Made by a program: the position numbers and the translations under genes. Below, piece after piece: positions 17,133 to 26,567 of a DNA stretch of 64,000 bases. How positions within the stretch are numbered: the first letter of the stretch is position 1; each line of letters starts with the position of its first letter. Source of the stretch: Bacillus sp. FJAT-45037 (GTDB lineage: Bacteria; Bacillota; Bacilli; Bacillales; Bacillaceae_D); the NCBI RefSeq assembly GCF_002797325.1, contig NZ_KZ454938.1:229322-293321 (forward strand), written 5' to 3'. The notes under the pieces are model-generated. The model was not told where the DNA came from. It did not search any database and saw nothing but the letters and a program-made list of their open reading frames with translations.

Positions 17133-19535
17133 TTGGCGACTGAACCTAGTATTGACCATGTGCCAATAAAGAGAAAGAGGCGTTGGACGAGAGTGCTCTT
17201 TTGGGTGCTTACGGGTTTAATTGTACTGTTGATAGGAACAGGGAGTTGGCTTTATCTCCAAGTTACAAAACCTTTACCTGTTATCGAAGGGGAAGTGACC
17301 TTATCTTCGTTAGAGAATCCTGTTTCAGTTTGGCGTGACGCGGAAGGTGTTCCACATATTGAAGCACTAAATGATCGAGATTTGTATATGGCACAAGGTT
17401 ATGTAACAGCTCAGGACCGATTGTTTCAGATGGACTTAAGTAGAAGACAAGCATCAGGAATGTTAAGTGAAGTTGTCGGTGCGGCAGCATTAGAGCGAGA
17501 TCAGTTTTTTAGAACGTTTGGGCTTAGGAGAGCTGCTGAGGCATCGGTTGAGATGTATTCAGATGAAGCTAAGGAAGCACTAGAGGCTTATGCGATCGGT
17601 GTAAATACCTTTATGAATGAAGCGGTTGAAAATGGCGAGCTGCCAGTAGAGTTTCGCATCCTTGGCTATGAACCTACGGAATGGACGGCCACAGATTCCT
17701 TGACGATTGGAAAATTCATGGCTTTTGATTTAGGTGGGCATTGGGAAGGGCAGGCGTTTCGCTATTATTTAGCGCAAAACTTTACAGAAGAAGAAGCGTT
17801 AGAATTGTTTCCGAGTTACCCAGAAGACGGGGCTCTCGTTATTGAAGAGCTCAAAGCATATGAATTAGACATCACAAATAAATTTGTAAACGCTGTCATA
17901 CCTGACCCTTTTAACGGAAGTAATAACTGGGTATTAAGTGGAGAGAAGACAGAAAGTGGGATGCCGTTGCTTGCTGATGATCCACACCTAAGTCTGGCTA
18001 CTCCGTCCATTTGGTATGAGGCTCATCTTGTTTCTCCAGAACAAAATGTGAACGGAGTGATTTTTGCGGGCATTCCTGGAATTATTTTGGGACATAATGA
18101 AGATATTGCGTGGGGTGTGACGAATGTTGGACCTGATGTTCAGGACATTTATATCGAAAGGCGCCACGTTGATGATCCATACTTGTTTGAGTACATGGGG
18201 GAGTGGGAGGAAGCAACCATTCATCATGAGACGATCAAAATAAAAGACGAGGAAGATCTTGCTTATGAGGTTGTTGAAACGAGACATGGTCCAATTATTT
18301 CTGAATTTGCACATAATACGAATGAGGAGTATGCACTCGCGCTTAGATGGACGGCGCATTTGCCCTCACCAGAGCTTGAGGCGGTGCTGAAATTTAATAA
18401 GGCATCAGATTGGGAGACGTTTAAAGATGCGCTCGAATCGTTCCATACTCCTGCGCAAAACTTTGTGTTCGCAGCAACTGATGGAACAATTGCTTATCGC
18501 GCGAATGGATTAATCCCTATCCGAAGTAAAGGAGATAGTTCTGTTCCTGTTCCTGGATGGACCGGAGAGTATGAGTGGGAAGGCTTTATTCCTTGGGATG
18601 AACTTCCGACGATTGTCAATCCAGAAGAGGGATTTATTTCTACGGCAAATAATAAAATTGTCGATGAGGATTATCCTTATCACATCACACATACGTGGGC
18701 ACAGCCATTTAGGCAGCAACGGATTATTGATGTGTTAAAAGAAGGGAATTCATTTACAACCGATGAGATGAAAAATTTGCAAAATGATATCCATAACTTG
18801 CAAGCGCAAGAAATGTTACCTATCCTATTTGAAATGATGGGAGAAATTGATGGGGAGAGCGAGTCAGTGGATGAAGCGCTCATGATCTTACGAGATTGGG
18901 ACTACACCGATCATAAAGACTTAGCTGCGCCACTTATCTTTCATTTATGGATGCTAGCCATTTCAGATGAGATGTTTACAGAGCGTATTGATGAGTCGAT
19001 GATGGATCTATTTGATAATCGTGCAAGTGCGGTTGATGAAATTTTACGACGAGTCAGTCGTGGTGAGTCGAGTGTGTGGGTTGATACACAAGGGGGAATT
19101 GAGACATTGCTCGAGAATTCGTTCTACCATACAATTGAACGTATTATTGATCTTCAAGGGGCTGACACGAGTGATTGGAATTGGGGAGAGTTTCATTCGA
19201 TTGAATTTGCTCATCCACTATCGAGTGTATGGCCAATGAATTACTTATTTAATGAGAAACCAACACCAGTTAGTGGAAGTCGAGTGACGGTCATGGCTGC
19301 AGGATGGGATGCAGAGACTGGACGAGTAACACATGGAGCAGGCTGGAGAGGGGTTATGGACCTTGCTGATCTGTCTGTAAGTTATCATGTTGTTGGACCA
19401 GGACAGTCTGGGAATGTTAGAAGTCCGTGGTATCATAATCAGATTGAAGACTGGACATCAGCGAAGTATCACAAAACACTACGAATTCCAGAAGAATACC
19501 AGGCAAACAGTAAACAACTGATTCTGACACCATAA
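17133..19535 (+). CDS. Penicillin acylase family Ntn-hydrolase
   Basis: An 800-residue precursor of an N-terminal nucleophile hydrolase that cleaves amide side chains (penicillin, acyl-homoserine lactone or similar). Residues 20-43 form a single membrane anchor, so it acts outside the membrane. The self-cleavage site is Gly262-Ser263 in FNGSNNWVLSG, making Ser263 the nucleophile of the beta chain. DDPHLSLATPSIWYE and the later VSGSRVTVMAAG segment are family-typical. The start is TTG after a GAGGGGGG ribosome site. The natural substrate is unknown; quorum-signal cleavage is one possibility. Confidence 0.9.
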   Translation: MATEPSIDHVPIKRKRRWTRVLFWVLTGLIVLLIGTGSWLYLQVTKPLPVIEGEVTLSSLENPVSVWRDAEGVPHIEALNDRDLYMAQGYVTAQDRLFQMDLSRRQASGMLSEVVGAAALERDQFFRTFGLRRAAEASVEMYSDEAKEALEAYAIGVNTFMNEAVENGELPVEFRILGYEPTEWTATDSLTIGKFMAFDLGGHWEGQAFRYYLAQNFTEEEALELFPSYPEDGALVIEELKAYELDITNKFVNAVIPDPFNGSNNWVLSGEKTESGMPLLADDPHLSLATPSIWYEAHLVSPEQNVNGVIFAGIPGIILGHNEDIAWGVTNVGPDVQDIYIERRHVDDPYLFEYMGEWEEATIHHETIKIKDEEDLAYEVVETRHGPIISEFAHNTNEEYALALRWTAHLPSPELEAVLKFNKASDWETFKDALESFHTPAQNFVFAATDGTIAYRANGLIPIRSKGDSSVPVPGWTGEYEWEGFIPWDELPTIVNPEEGFISTANNKIVDEDYPYHITHTWAQPFRQQRIIDVLKEGNSFTTDEMKNLQNDIHNLQAQEMLPILFEMMGEIDGESESVDEALMILRDWDYTDHKDLAAPLIFHLWMLAISDEMFTERIDESMMDLFDNRASAVDEILRRVSRGESSVWVDTQGGIETLLENSFYHTIERIIDLQGADTSDWNWGEFHSIEFAHPLSSVWPMNYLFNEKPTPVSGSRVTVMAAGWDAETGRVTHGAGWRGVMDLADLSVSYHVVGPGQSGNVRSPWYHNQIEDWTSAKYHKTLRIPEEYQANSKQLILTP

Positions 19536-19539
19536 GAGA

Positions 19540-19578
19540 AGAGACCTCCGTAATATCAAATGGAGGTCTCTTGCTTTT
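19540..19578. terminator. Terminator between acylase gene and TM2 gene
   Basis: AGAGACCTCC (19540-19549) pairs with GGAGGTCTCT (19562-19571) and is followed by a T-rich tract. It may serve both converging genes. Confidence 0.8.
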
Positions 19579-19580
19579 TA

Positions 19581-19853
19581 TTAAACGTTCGTCTCGTGTT
19601 GGATGACGACTTGCTTTTGGTTGAGCTCTTCTGCTTGCCTATAAGCATCAATCATTCCCCAAACCCACATTAATGGATAGGTAATGAAACCAATCAGTAT
19701 AATAAAGAGAAGTACGTTAATAAATTGTATAATCATAAATAAAATTCCTTTGCCGATTTGGCCGTTGTAAATCTGTCCAAGGCCGCACCATAGAGCACTC
19801 AATACTGCCGCAAGACCAGCATTTTTAAGTGGTTGTACTAGTTGTTTCGACAT
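19581..19853 (-). CDS. TM2-type small membrane protein
   Basis: A 90-residue protein with two membrane segments (about 14-30 and 38-66). The central GLGQIYNGQIGKGI is the hallmark of the TM2 family, and WVWGMIDAYRQAEE follows the second helix. AAAGGAGC lies ten bases before the ATG. The molecular role of these proteins is unknown. It is a single-gene unit. Confidence 0.8.
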   Translation of the reverse strand: MSKQLVQPLKNAGLAAVLSALWCGLGQIYNGQIGKGILFMIIQFINVLLFIILIGFITYPLMWVWGMIDAYRQAEELNQKQVVIQHETNV

Positions 19854-20044
19854 TTCACTAGTTGCTCCTTTCGTATGAATAAATACATTACTATATTAAT
19901 GTATAACGGCTAATAAAGTACCACATATTAAATTCTATGTCAAAATCATACTTTATGTTCAATTGGAGCTTAGAGGGTTATTGTTTGTCTTCCTTAGATG
20001 TGGCGCTATAATTAAGTTATAAAGAAACTGGAGGGATTCAAAAT

Positions 20045-20947
20045 ATGGAGCGTATGCAACTAACCGAAGAACTATCATTTTCTCGATTTGTTCACGGATT
20101 ATGGAGACTGTCGGATTGGAATCTATCAAAAGAGAAAACGCTGTCGTTAATGACCGAAGCATATGAACAAGGGATCACGACATTTGATCATGCCGACATT
20201 TATGGAGGATATACATGTGAGGAACGTTTTGGGGAAGCTTTAGCCTTAAACCCGTCTTTCCGTGAAAAGATTGAAATCGTTACAAAGTGTGGGATCGTAC
20301 TCGAATCATCGAATCGCCCATTACATAAATCACACCACTATAATACATCGAAAGCACATATTATTGATTCGGTTGAACGTTCACTGCAGAGTCTACATAC
20401 AGACTATATTGACGTTCTCCTTATCCATCGTCCTGATCCAATGATGGACCCGACTGAAGTAGCAGAAGCCTTTAGAACGTTAAAGTCAGATGGTAAAGTA
20501 CGTGCATTCGGTGTGTCAAACTTTAAAGATCATCAACTTAATATGCTTCAATCGTATGTAGACGATAAGTTAATCACAAACCAAATTGAAGTATCGCCTT
20601 ACGAGTTAGAAAACGTAGACGATGGTACATTAAATCATTGTTTAGAAAATCGTATTGCTCCAATGGCATGGTCACCACTAGCTGGTGGAAGGCTGTTTAC
20701 GGGAGAAGATGAGAAAAGCATTCGCTTACGTGAGACGTTAACGAAAGTTAGCAAGGAGATTGAAGCGAATTCAATCGATCAAGTCGCCTACGCTTGGATC
20801 TTAAACCACCCAGCTAAAATTATGCCGATTATTGGTTCTGGTAATATCGAAAGAATAAAAGGTGCTCTTGCTTCAAGCGAACTTGAGCTTTCCTTAGATC
20901 AATGGTTTGAAATTTTACACAGCTCTATGGGACATGATGTGCCATAA
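20045..20947 (+). CDS. Aldo/keto reductase
   Basis: A 300-residue NADPH-dependent oxidoreductase of the AKR superfamily, cytosolic. Catalytic residues are visible: Asp in FDHADIYGGY with its Tyr, Lys in VTKCGIV, and His in LLIHRPDP. GVSNFKDHQL and the C-terminal IIGSGNIERIK cofactor segment complete the pattern. The sequence is nearest in character to the YcsN/YdhF-type reductases; substrate unknown. GGAGGG precedes the ATG. It ends at a perfect 19-bp terminator shared with the converging reductase gene. Confidence 0.88.
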   Translation: MERMQLTEELSFSRFVHGLWRLSDWNLSKEKTLSLMTEAYEQGITTFDHADIYGGYTCEERFGEALALNPSFREKIEIVTKCGIVLESSNRPLHKSHHYNTSKAHIIDSVERSLQSLHTDYIDVLLIHRPDPMMDPTEVAEAFRTLKSDGKVRAFGVSNFKDHQLNMLQSYVDDKLITNQIEVSPYELENVDDGTLNHCLENRIAPMAWSPLAGGRLFTGEDEKSIRLRETLTKVSKEIEANSIDQVAYAWILNHPAKIMPIIGSGNIERIKGALASSELELSLDQWFEILHSSMGHDVP

Positions 20948-20960
20948 GGTTGAAAGCTTT

Positions 20961-21007
20961 AGCCCTTCAAAGGGATCTGCCACAGATCCCTTTGAAGGGC
21001 TTTATTT
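20961..21007. terminator. Bidirectional terminator, 19-bp perfect stem
   Basis: The stem runs 20961-20979 against 20983-21001 with a three-base loop. A T-rich tract follows on the plus side and an A-rich stretch precedes it, so both converging genes can use it. Confidence 0.92.
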
Positions 21008-21763
21008 TTATAAATAATCTTGTACACTGACGATTTCTCCATTTGGAAAATCGTCTGCTGACAGTAAATCAACGATGACATTTGCAACAGTTGCTGGTGG
21101 TAAAAGCTTGCCGGTTTTTTTGTATTCTTTAAATGTTTCAACGTTGATGAAATCTTCCTTATCGGTTGAACGAATCTCTGCTTGCATGTTGGTATCCATA
21201 ATTCCTGGAGCAAATGAGATCACTTGAACCGGGTGAATCGTTTCTTGTTGGTCAACGGCTACCCCTTGGCTAAAGAGGTCAAGTCCAGCTTTAGCACTCC
21301 CATATTGACTCCAACCATAAATTGGACGTTTGGCTGCACCTGAGGAAATGTTAATAATTTTTTTGTCGATTGATAGGTTTGCTACCTTTTCACAAAATGA
21401 AGATGTGAGGAGCATAGGGGCAAGTAAGTTCACATGGTGATTTTTAATCATCTCCTCATGTGAGCATCTTTCGATTGGTTTAACCGGTGCTAGCAAGCCA
21501 GCGTTGTTAATGAGGTGGATGGAAGTGGCATGACTTAGATCAATTGATTCAAAGACGTTGTCTACTAATGAAGCGATTTGGTCAATGTTACTTAGATCAA
21601 GCATCATCTGGGTATGTGTTGCGCCTTTTTCTTGAACGGTTTGAGATAAAGAATGGTTTTCTGTACGAGAGATACTAATAATGTGAGCATTCTTCTTTGC
21701 GTAAGCTTTGACAATTTCAGCTCCGAGTCCTTTAGAAGCCCCGGTAATAATTAAGTAATTCAC
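21008..21763 (-). CDS. yueD: Short-chain dehydrogenase, YueD-like
   Basis: A 251-residue SDR oxidoreductase. The nucleotide-binding motif is ITGASKGLG, NNAGLLAP is present, and the catalytic set is Ser in INISSGAA with YGSAK. The longer open frame begins at 21841, but the GTG at 21763 has AAAAGGAG eight bases upstream and starts directly at the first beta strand. It resembles the sepiapterin-reductase/benzil-reductase (YueD) group from memory; the physiological substrate is uncertain. Confidence 0.8.
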   Translation of the reverse strand: MNYLIITGASKGLGAEIVKAYAKKNAHIISISRTENHSLSQTVQEKGATHTQMMLDLSNIDQIASLVDNVFESIDLSHATSIHLINNAGLLAPVKPIERCSHEEMIKNHHVNLLAPMLLTSSFCEKVANLSIDKKIINISSGAAKRPIYGWSQYGSAKAGLDLFSQGVAVDQQETIHPVQVISFAPGIMDTNMQAEIRSTDKEDFINVETFKEYKKTGKLLPPATVANVIVDLLSADDFPNGEIVSVQDYL

Positions 21764-21914
21764 TGTCTCATCTCCTTTTAAGATTAAAGTGTTCATCCTG
21801 TAGTTTAGCATAATCACTCGCCAGAAGATCGAGTTGCGCATATAAAAGTAAGAATAGTTGTGTTATTCTGATAGATATAATCATTGATATTCTAACAGTA
21901 AATGAGGTGAGCGG

Positions 21915-23546
21915 ATGAAAGGGCTTTGGGGGAACTCTACAGCATTAGTCGACTTACTAAAAGTGCTTGTGTCCGTACCAAGTATCGTCGGTACCAATGG
22001 CGAGGTGGTAATGGGTGAAAAAATTATTTCCTTGATAAAAGAAATCGATTATTTTAAGGAGAATCCAGACCAAGTAGTGCAAATGAAGATTAAAAATGAT
22101 CAATGGGGTCGATTCTCTGTTGCGGCTGTATATGAAGGGAATCCATCTGACAATCGCGCCTATGTACTATTAAGCCACTTTGATGTCGTCGGTATTGATG
22201 ATTTTGGTCAACATAAGTACTTAGCTTTTGACTGTGATCGTTATACAGAGCAAATGCAAAAGGAGACCGTTGCAGAAGACGTCGCTAAAGACGTCAAGAG
22301 CGGGGATTGGCTATTCGGTCGCGGCGTGATGGATATGAAAGCAGGCCTTGCAATTCAAATGGCGATAATGGCTGATGCGATTGCAGAAGAGAAGAAGATT
22401 AATATTATTCTTCTTGCGACACCTGATGAAGAGCGGAACTCAGAAGGAATGCTAGCAAGTGTTGAGTGGTTGGCGGAGTGGAAGAGACGACATCAATATG
22501 AAGAGATGATTGGCATCTGTTCAGAACCAAGTTTTACGAGCTTCCCTGGTGATGAAGCGAAGTATATTTACACGGGTTCCGTTGGGAAAATGCTTCCGCT
22601 CGTCTGCGCAGTAGGACGTGAGACTCATGTAGGTGAACCACTTGCAGGTGTGAATGCATCATGGATGATCTCAGAGGTCGTTTGTGAGATGGAGCTCTCT
22701 GATCGTTTCGTTGAAGAGGAAGATGGGGACCTCGTTCCGCCCCCAACGGTCCTTCGACTAAGTGACCTAAAATATGAATACAATGTGCAAACACCGACAT
22801 TTGCTTATGCAACATTTAATGTTCTTACCTACAAAAAAAATGCCCAAGAAGTATTAGATGAGATCGGTAAAACGCTTAAATTCTGTACAGAAACTATTCA
22901 TCAACGACTAACGGATCGTTACAAAACGTATCAAGTCGAGCAAGAAATACCTGCTGTTTCCATTTATTCGTTTGGTGAGTTAAGAGATCGAGGAGTAGAG
23001 CGGAATGGAAAATCTTTTTTGAATCGGTTAGAAAACGTGGCGAAGCGTGTAGAGGGAGAAGGAGGGGATACGAGAGATGTGACCATTGCTTTAGCGAGAG
23101 AATTAGGGGATTCTTTCTCAGAGTTGGCACCATTTTATGTCATGATGTTCGCACCACCCTATTACCCAGCTGTGAGTCTAAGGAAGAATGATCCAATCGA
23201 GTCAAAGCTTCTATTAGACATGAGTTCGCTTCAGAAATGGACAGAAGAACAGTTCAGTGAAAAAATTATAGAAAAGCGATATTTTCCTGGTCTTTCCGAT
23301 GTAAGCTATGGAAAAATCGAACAACCTGATGAGGTAAGGGAAACATTAGAAAGAAATATGCCAACCCTGTTTAAAGGGTATGAACTGCCCCTCGCATCGA
23401 TGCAGCAATTAAATATGCCTACCGTTAATATCGGACCGTATGGAAAAGATGCGCATAAGCGTACGGAACGGCTCCACTTACCGTTTTTTACAAATGTTGC
23501 ACCAGCGATGTTAAAACAATTTATTGATAAATCTTCAAAGGGATAA
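21915..23546 (+). CDS. rocB: M20 family peptidase, RocB-like
   Basis: A 543-residue zinc-dependent amidohydrolase/peptidase of the M20 clan, in the RocB branch linked to arginine utilisation. Metal-ligand motifs are visible in order: LSHFDVVG, GRGVMDMKAG, ATPDEERNSEG and ICSEPSF. Length matches RocB (about 550-570) rather than ordinary M20 peptidases (about 400). No other roc genes are present here, so a role in arginine breakdown is not shown by context. AATGAGGTGAG precedes the ATG. Exact reaction is unknown even for B. subtilis RocB. Confidence 0.82.
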   Translation: MKGLWGNSTALVDLLKVLVSVPSIVGTNGEVVMGEKIISLIKEIDYFKENPDQVVQMKIKNDQWGRFSVAAVYEGNPSDNRAYVLLSHFDVVGIDDFGQHKYLAFDCDRYTEQMQKETVAEDVAKDVKSGDWLFGRGVMDMKAGLAIQMAIMADAIAEEKKINIILLATPDEERNSEGMLASVEWLAEWKRRHQYEEMIGICSEPSFTSFPGDEAKYIYTGSVGKMLPLVCAVGRETHVGEPLAGVNASWMISEVVCEMELSDRFVEEEDGDLVPPPTVLRLSDLKYEYNVQTPTFAYATFNVLTYKKNAQEVLDEIGKTLKFCTETIHQRLTDRYKTYQVEQEIPAVSIYSFGELRDRGVERNGKSFLNRLENVAKRVEGEGGDTRDVTIALARELGDSFSELAPFYVMMFAPPYYPAVSLRKNDPIESKLLLDMSSLQKWTEEQFSEKIIEKRYFPGLSDVSYGKIEQPDEVRETLERNMPTLFKGYELPLASMQQLNMPTVNIGPYGKDAHKRTERLHLPFFTNVAPAMLKQFIDKSSKG

Positions 23547-23564
23547 GGGTTAGATGTAATAAAC

Positions 23565-23601
23565 GGAGGAGCTGAATTTACAAGAGCTGCTCCTTGTTTT
23601 T
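23565..23601 (+). terminator. Terminator of the rocB-like gene
   Basis: GGAGGAGCT (23565-23573) pairs with AGCTGCTCC (23585-23593) with one mismatch and runs into TTGTTTTTG. Confidence 0.65.
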
Positions 23602-23790
23602 GTTATATGGTCATAATGAATTCGATCTCATTTTTCCTTAATCGTCATAAAAGAAGGTGAGTTATTGAATAAATTTTGTAAATAGGTTAATTTTCCTATT
23701 TAATACTCACTATTTGATTGGAAAAACTGTTATATTAGAGGTAGAAAAGTAGAAAAAAGAGTTTTATATTTCTATGAAGAGGGTAGATAG

Positions 23791-25689
23791 ATGAGTTTAC
23801 TAACGAGAAAACTTCCAACTACGAAATGGTTATATCTATTATGTGGATGTATATTTTTATTACTTAGCACTAATATTTTATATTTTATGAGCAACTTCAT
23901 CAACGCCACTTTAGCACTCGTTTTAAACTTGATCTATATCGTTTTAATTATCCCGATGATCATGCTAATTAAAGTTCAAATAAGAAAAACAGAAAGAGCG
24001 ACCGAGCAATTAAGTACACTCTATCAATCCATTGATGGTGTATTGTGGGTGAAAGATATTAAGAGCGGACAAATCTTGAATCTATCAAGTAAGGTAGAAG
24101 AGATCTCTGGTTACTCTCATGAGGAATTAAAAGATTCCCCTGAAGACTGGTATGACTTGATTATTCCAGAAGACCGTCCCTATCCTACAAAGCAAGAATG
24201 GTTAGAAAAGTTAAAAGATGGACGGGAGAAGGTCTTCCAATACAGAATATATACGAAATATCAAGAAGTACGTTGGGTGAAAGATCATGTGTACCCGATT
24301 TACGCAGAAAACGGAGAGTTGGTCCAAATCGGTGGAATGTTATCTGATATCACAGCGGAAAAGGGAGCAGATTCTCAACTTAATTTCTTACTTCTGCATG
24401 ATTCAGTGACGCAGCTTCCTAATTATCAGGCATTTGATCGTCAACTCATGAAATTAACAACGAGTAAAAGTGAGCCTTTTGTGCTACTTGTATTAAAGCT
24501 TAGTCGATTAAACATGATTAGAGAACAGGTTAGTCATCAACTTGCTGATCAAATTCTTGATGAGTTAATGAGCAGATTTAGACCGTTAATGAACAATCAA
24601 TTGTTTGTAGCTAGACTGAGTGATAGTCGGTTTGCTGTTATCGATTATCAAGTAAGGCCAAAATCTGAAATAGTTCGTTTGATGAATTTGATTACAGAGA
24701 AGCTTGAACATCCTATTAACATTGATCAATATGAATTCTTCTTAAATGTTCATATGGGGATTACGCACTATCCTAAAGATGGCCAGGGGCGTGAAGAGTT
24801 AGAGAATAAAACCCATGCTGCGATGGATTACGCTCGGGAGAATCAAATCTCTTACGCTTTTTATCAAGAAAAAATGATGACAAAAACACGAGAAACAATG
24901 AAACTAGAGGCTGATCTTAGAAAAGCGCTAGAAAAAGATGAGCTGCTTCTTTACTATCAACCGAAAGTTCATGTTGAGAGTGGAAATGTTCAGGGGGTTG
25001 AAGCCCTACTGCGATGGAGACGAACAAATGGAGATATTATTTCTCCAGCGGTGTTTATTCCGTTAGCCGAAAAAACAGGAACCATTCTACCAATAGGAGA
25101 ATGGGTCATAAAGGAAGCTTGTTTCCAACTGAAAGAGTGGAATGATCAAGGAATGATGATTCCACATGTCTCTGTGAACCTATCTAAGATTCAATTATTT
25201 CAACATAATTTCGTCGGGGTTATTGAACGGATTATTGAAGAAAGTGAGATTGAGCCACATCAACTAGAGCTTGAAGTAACTGAGAGTATGGCGATTGGTG
25301 AGGTTAGGGCTAGAAAGATTCTTCTGCAAATTAAAGAACTTGGAGTTCGAGTAAGTATTGATGATTTTGGTACTGGATATAGCTCGTTGAACCAGCTCAG
25401 ACATTTGCCGATCGATGTCATTAAAATAGACCGTTCGTTTGTTAATGAGTTAGTTCAAGACAAAAAAGCTGAAGCGATGATTAAAACCCTCATATTAATG
25501 TCTAAGCATCTCAATTTAGATGTAGTTGTTGAAGGGGTCGAAACGTTCGAGCAGTTACAACTACTAGTGGGTGATCAGACACCAATTATTCAAGGGTACT
25601 TATTCAGTGAACCAGTTCCGGCAAATGAACTTCTAAACACTAAGATTAGTATTAAAAGTAAAGCAATGCGAGACCATTTAAATGTTTAA
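23791..25689 (+). CDS. Membrane PAS-GGDEF(degenerate)-EAL phosphodiesterase
   Basis: A 632-residue protein with two membrane helices (about 13-33 and 40-62), a PAS domain (72-190), a GGDEF-like domain and an EAL domain. The GGDEF signature is replaced by SDSRF (277-281), so cyclase activity is not expected. The EAL domain is complete: EAL at 404-406, VNLSKIQLF, LEVTES, DDFGTGYSSL, KIDRSF and EGVET. It should therefore degrade c-di-GMP, possibly tuned by the PAS domain or by GTP at the degenerate GGDEF site. Followed 33 bases later by a small gene. Confidence 0.9.
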   Translation: MSLLTRKLPTTKWLYLLCGCIFLLLSTNILYFMSNFINATLALVLNLIYIVLIIPMIMLIKVQIRKTERATEQLSTLYQSIDGVLWVKDIKSGQILNLSSKVEEISGYSHEELKDSPEDWYDLIIPEDRPYPTKQEWLEKLKDGREKVFQYRIYTKYQEVRWVKDHVYPIYAENGELVQIGGMLSDITAEKGADSQLNFLLLHDSVTQLPNYQAFDRQLMKLTTSKSEPFVLLVLKLSRLNMIREQVSHQLADQILDELMSRFRPLMNNQLFVARLSDSRFAVIDYQVRPKSEIVRLMNLITEKLEHPINIDQYEFFLNVHMGITHYPKDGQGREELENKTHAAMDYARENQISYAFYQEKMMTKTRETMKLEADLRKALEKDELLLYYQPKVHVESGNVQGVEALLRWRRTNGDIISPAVFIPLAEKTGTILPIGEWVIKEACFQLKEWNDQGMMIPHVSVNLSKIQLFQHNFVGVIERIIEESEIEPHQLELEVTESMAIGEVRARKILLQIKELGVRVSIDDFGTGYSSLNQLRHLPIDVIKIDRSFVNELVQDKKAEAMIKTLILMSKHLNLDVVVEGVETFEQLQLLVGDQTPIIQGYLFSEPVPANELLNTKISIKSKAMRDHLNV

Positions 25690-25722
25690 ATGATCGTTTA
25701 AATGGTAGAAAGGCGGAGTGAC

Positions 25723-26019
25723 ATGAATCTATATAAAGCGCATGTTGTTCATCCACACACACAAATCCCTCTGATCATTTATTTTAATGAGAGAGATGGA
25801 TTTGTCACATTTGAAAAAGATGAGGATGTATTGAGCATCCTCTTAGAGTTAAAGGTGGATATTGCCCAGGATGAATACTTCCTTACAAATTTAGAAAAAG
25901 TTTCATCGATTTGCTTAACGCAGTATCCAGTTGATAACTTAGAAGCTGTTATGGGTTTTTTGGATGAGGTTGGCATTAATGTGGAAGAGATCAATTTTAA
26001 GCAAGTGTTAATTCATTAA
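25723..26019 (+). CDS. Hypothetical protein (98 aa)
   Basis: A small cytosolic protein reading MNLYKAHVVHPHTQIPLIIY, then mostly acidic strands and helices. An in-frame ATG at 25702 exists, but the one at 25723 has AAAGGCGGAG four bases upstream. It lies 33 bases after the EAL phosphodiesterase gene and is probably co-transcribed. I do not recognise the family and see no catalytic motif. Confidence 0.6.
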   Translation: MNLYKAHVVHPHTQIPLIIYFNERDGFVTFEKDEDVLSILLELKVDIAQDEYFLTNLEKVSSICLTQYPVDNLEAVMGFLDEVGINVEEINFKQVLIH

Positions 26020-26025
26020 TAAACG

Positions 26026-26066
26026 AAAAGCCGTCTACTGAGCAGGAGCTCAGTAGACGGCTTTTT
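26026..26066. terminator. Bidirectional terminator beside ectC
   Basis: An 18-bp stem, 26026-26043 against 26048-26065, with the core GCCGTCTACTGAGC and an AGGA loop. A runs and T runs flank it, so it can end both the plus-strand gene and ectABC. Confidence 0.93.
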
Positions 26067-26086
26067 AAATGAGTTTATTGAAAATA

Positions 26087-26473
26087 TTAATCTTCGACAA
26101 TCGGGTATACACCGTTCTCATCATGTGTTTCTGTTCCAGTAATTGGAGGGTTGAATACACAAACCATACGCATATCTGTCTTTGCACGGAGAAGGTGCTC
26201 ATCGTATTTATCAAGAGCATAAATTTCGTCTTTATTAATTGGCCATACTTTATTGTCTTTAAGCGTTTCTACTTCACCTTCACCTTCGATGCAATAAACA
26301 GCTTCTAAGTGATTTTGATACCAAATATGTGTCTCTGTTCCTGCTTTAATGGTTGTGTCGTGAACAGAGTAGCCCATACCATCTTTCTTTAATAGCAAAC
26401 GACGGCTCGTCCAATTTTCACCTTTTACTTCTTGATCTGTACCAATGATGTCTTTAAGTGCTACTACTTTCAT
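26087..26473 (-). CDS. ectC: L-ectoine synthase
   Basis: A 128-residue cupin that cyclises N-gamma-acetyl-L-2,4-diaminobutyrate to the osmolyte ectoine, the last step of the pathway. The sequence has [22 protein letters not shown] and the cupin metal-site region [21 protein letters not shown], both typical of EctC, and the length matches the family. Third gene of ectABC, 94 bases downstream of ectB. Followed by a strong terminator. No ectD hydroxylase is present next to it. Confidence 0.96.
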   Translation of the reverse strand: MKVVALKDIIGTDQEVKGENWTSRRLLLKKDGMGYSVHDTTIKAGTETHIWYQNHLEAVYCIEGEGEVETLKDNKVWPINKDEIYALDKYDEHLLRAKTDMRMVCVFNPPITGTETHDENGVYPIVED

Positions 26474-26567
26474 CGTTAAAAACCTCCAGTAAGTTAGTTG
26501 AAAATTAATTAATTGAGTAAGTAGGGGGGCAGTAGGATACTGCGCCCTCTACATTTTTAAAATAATA

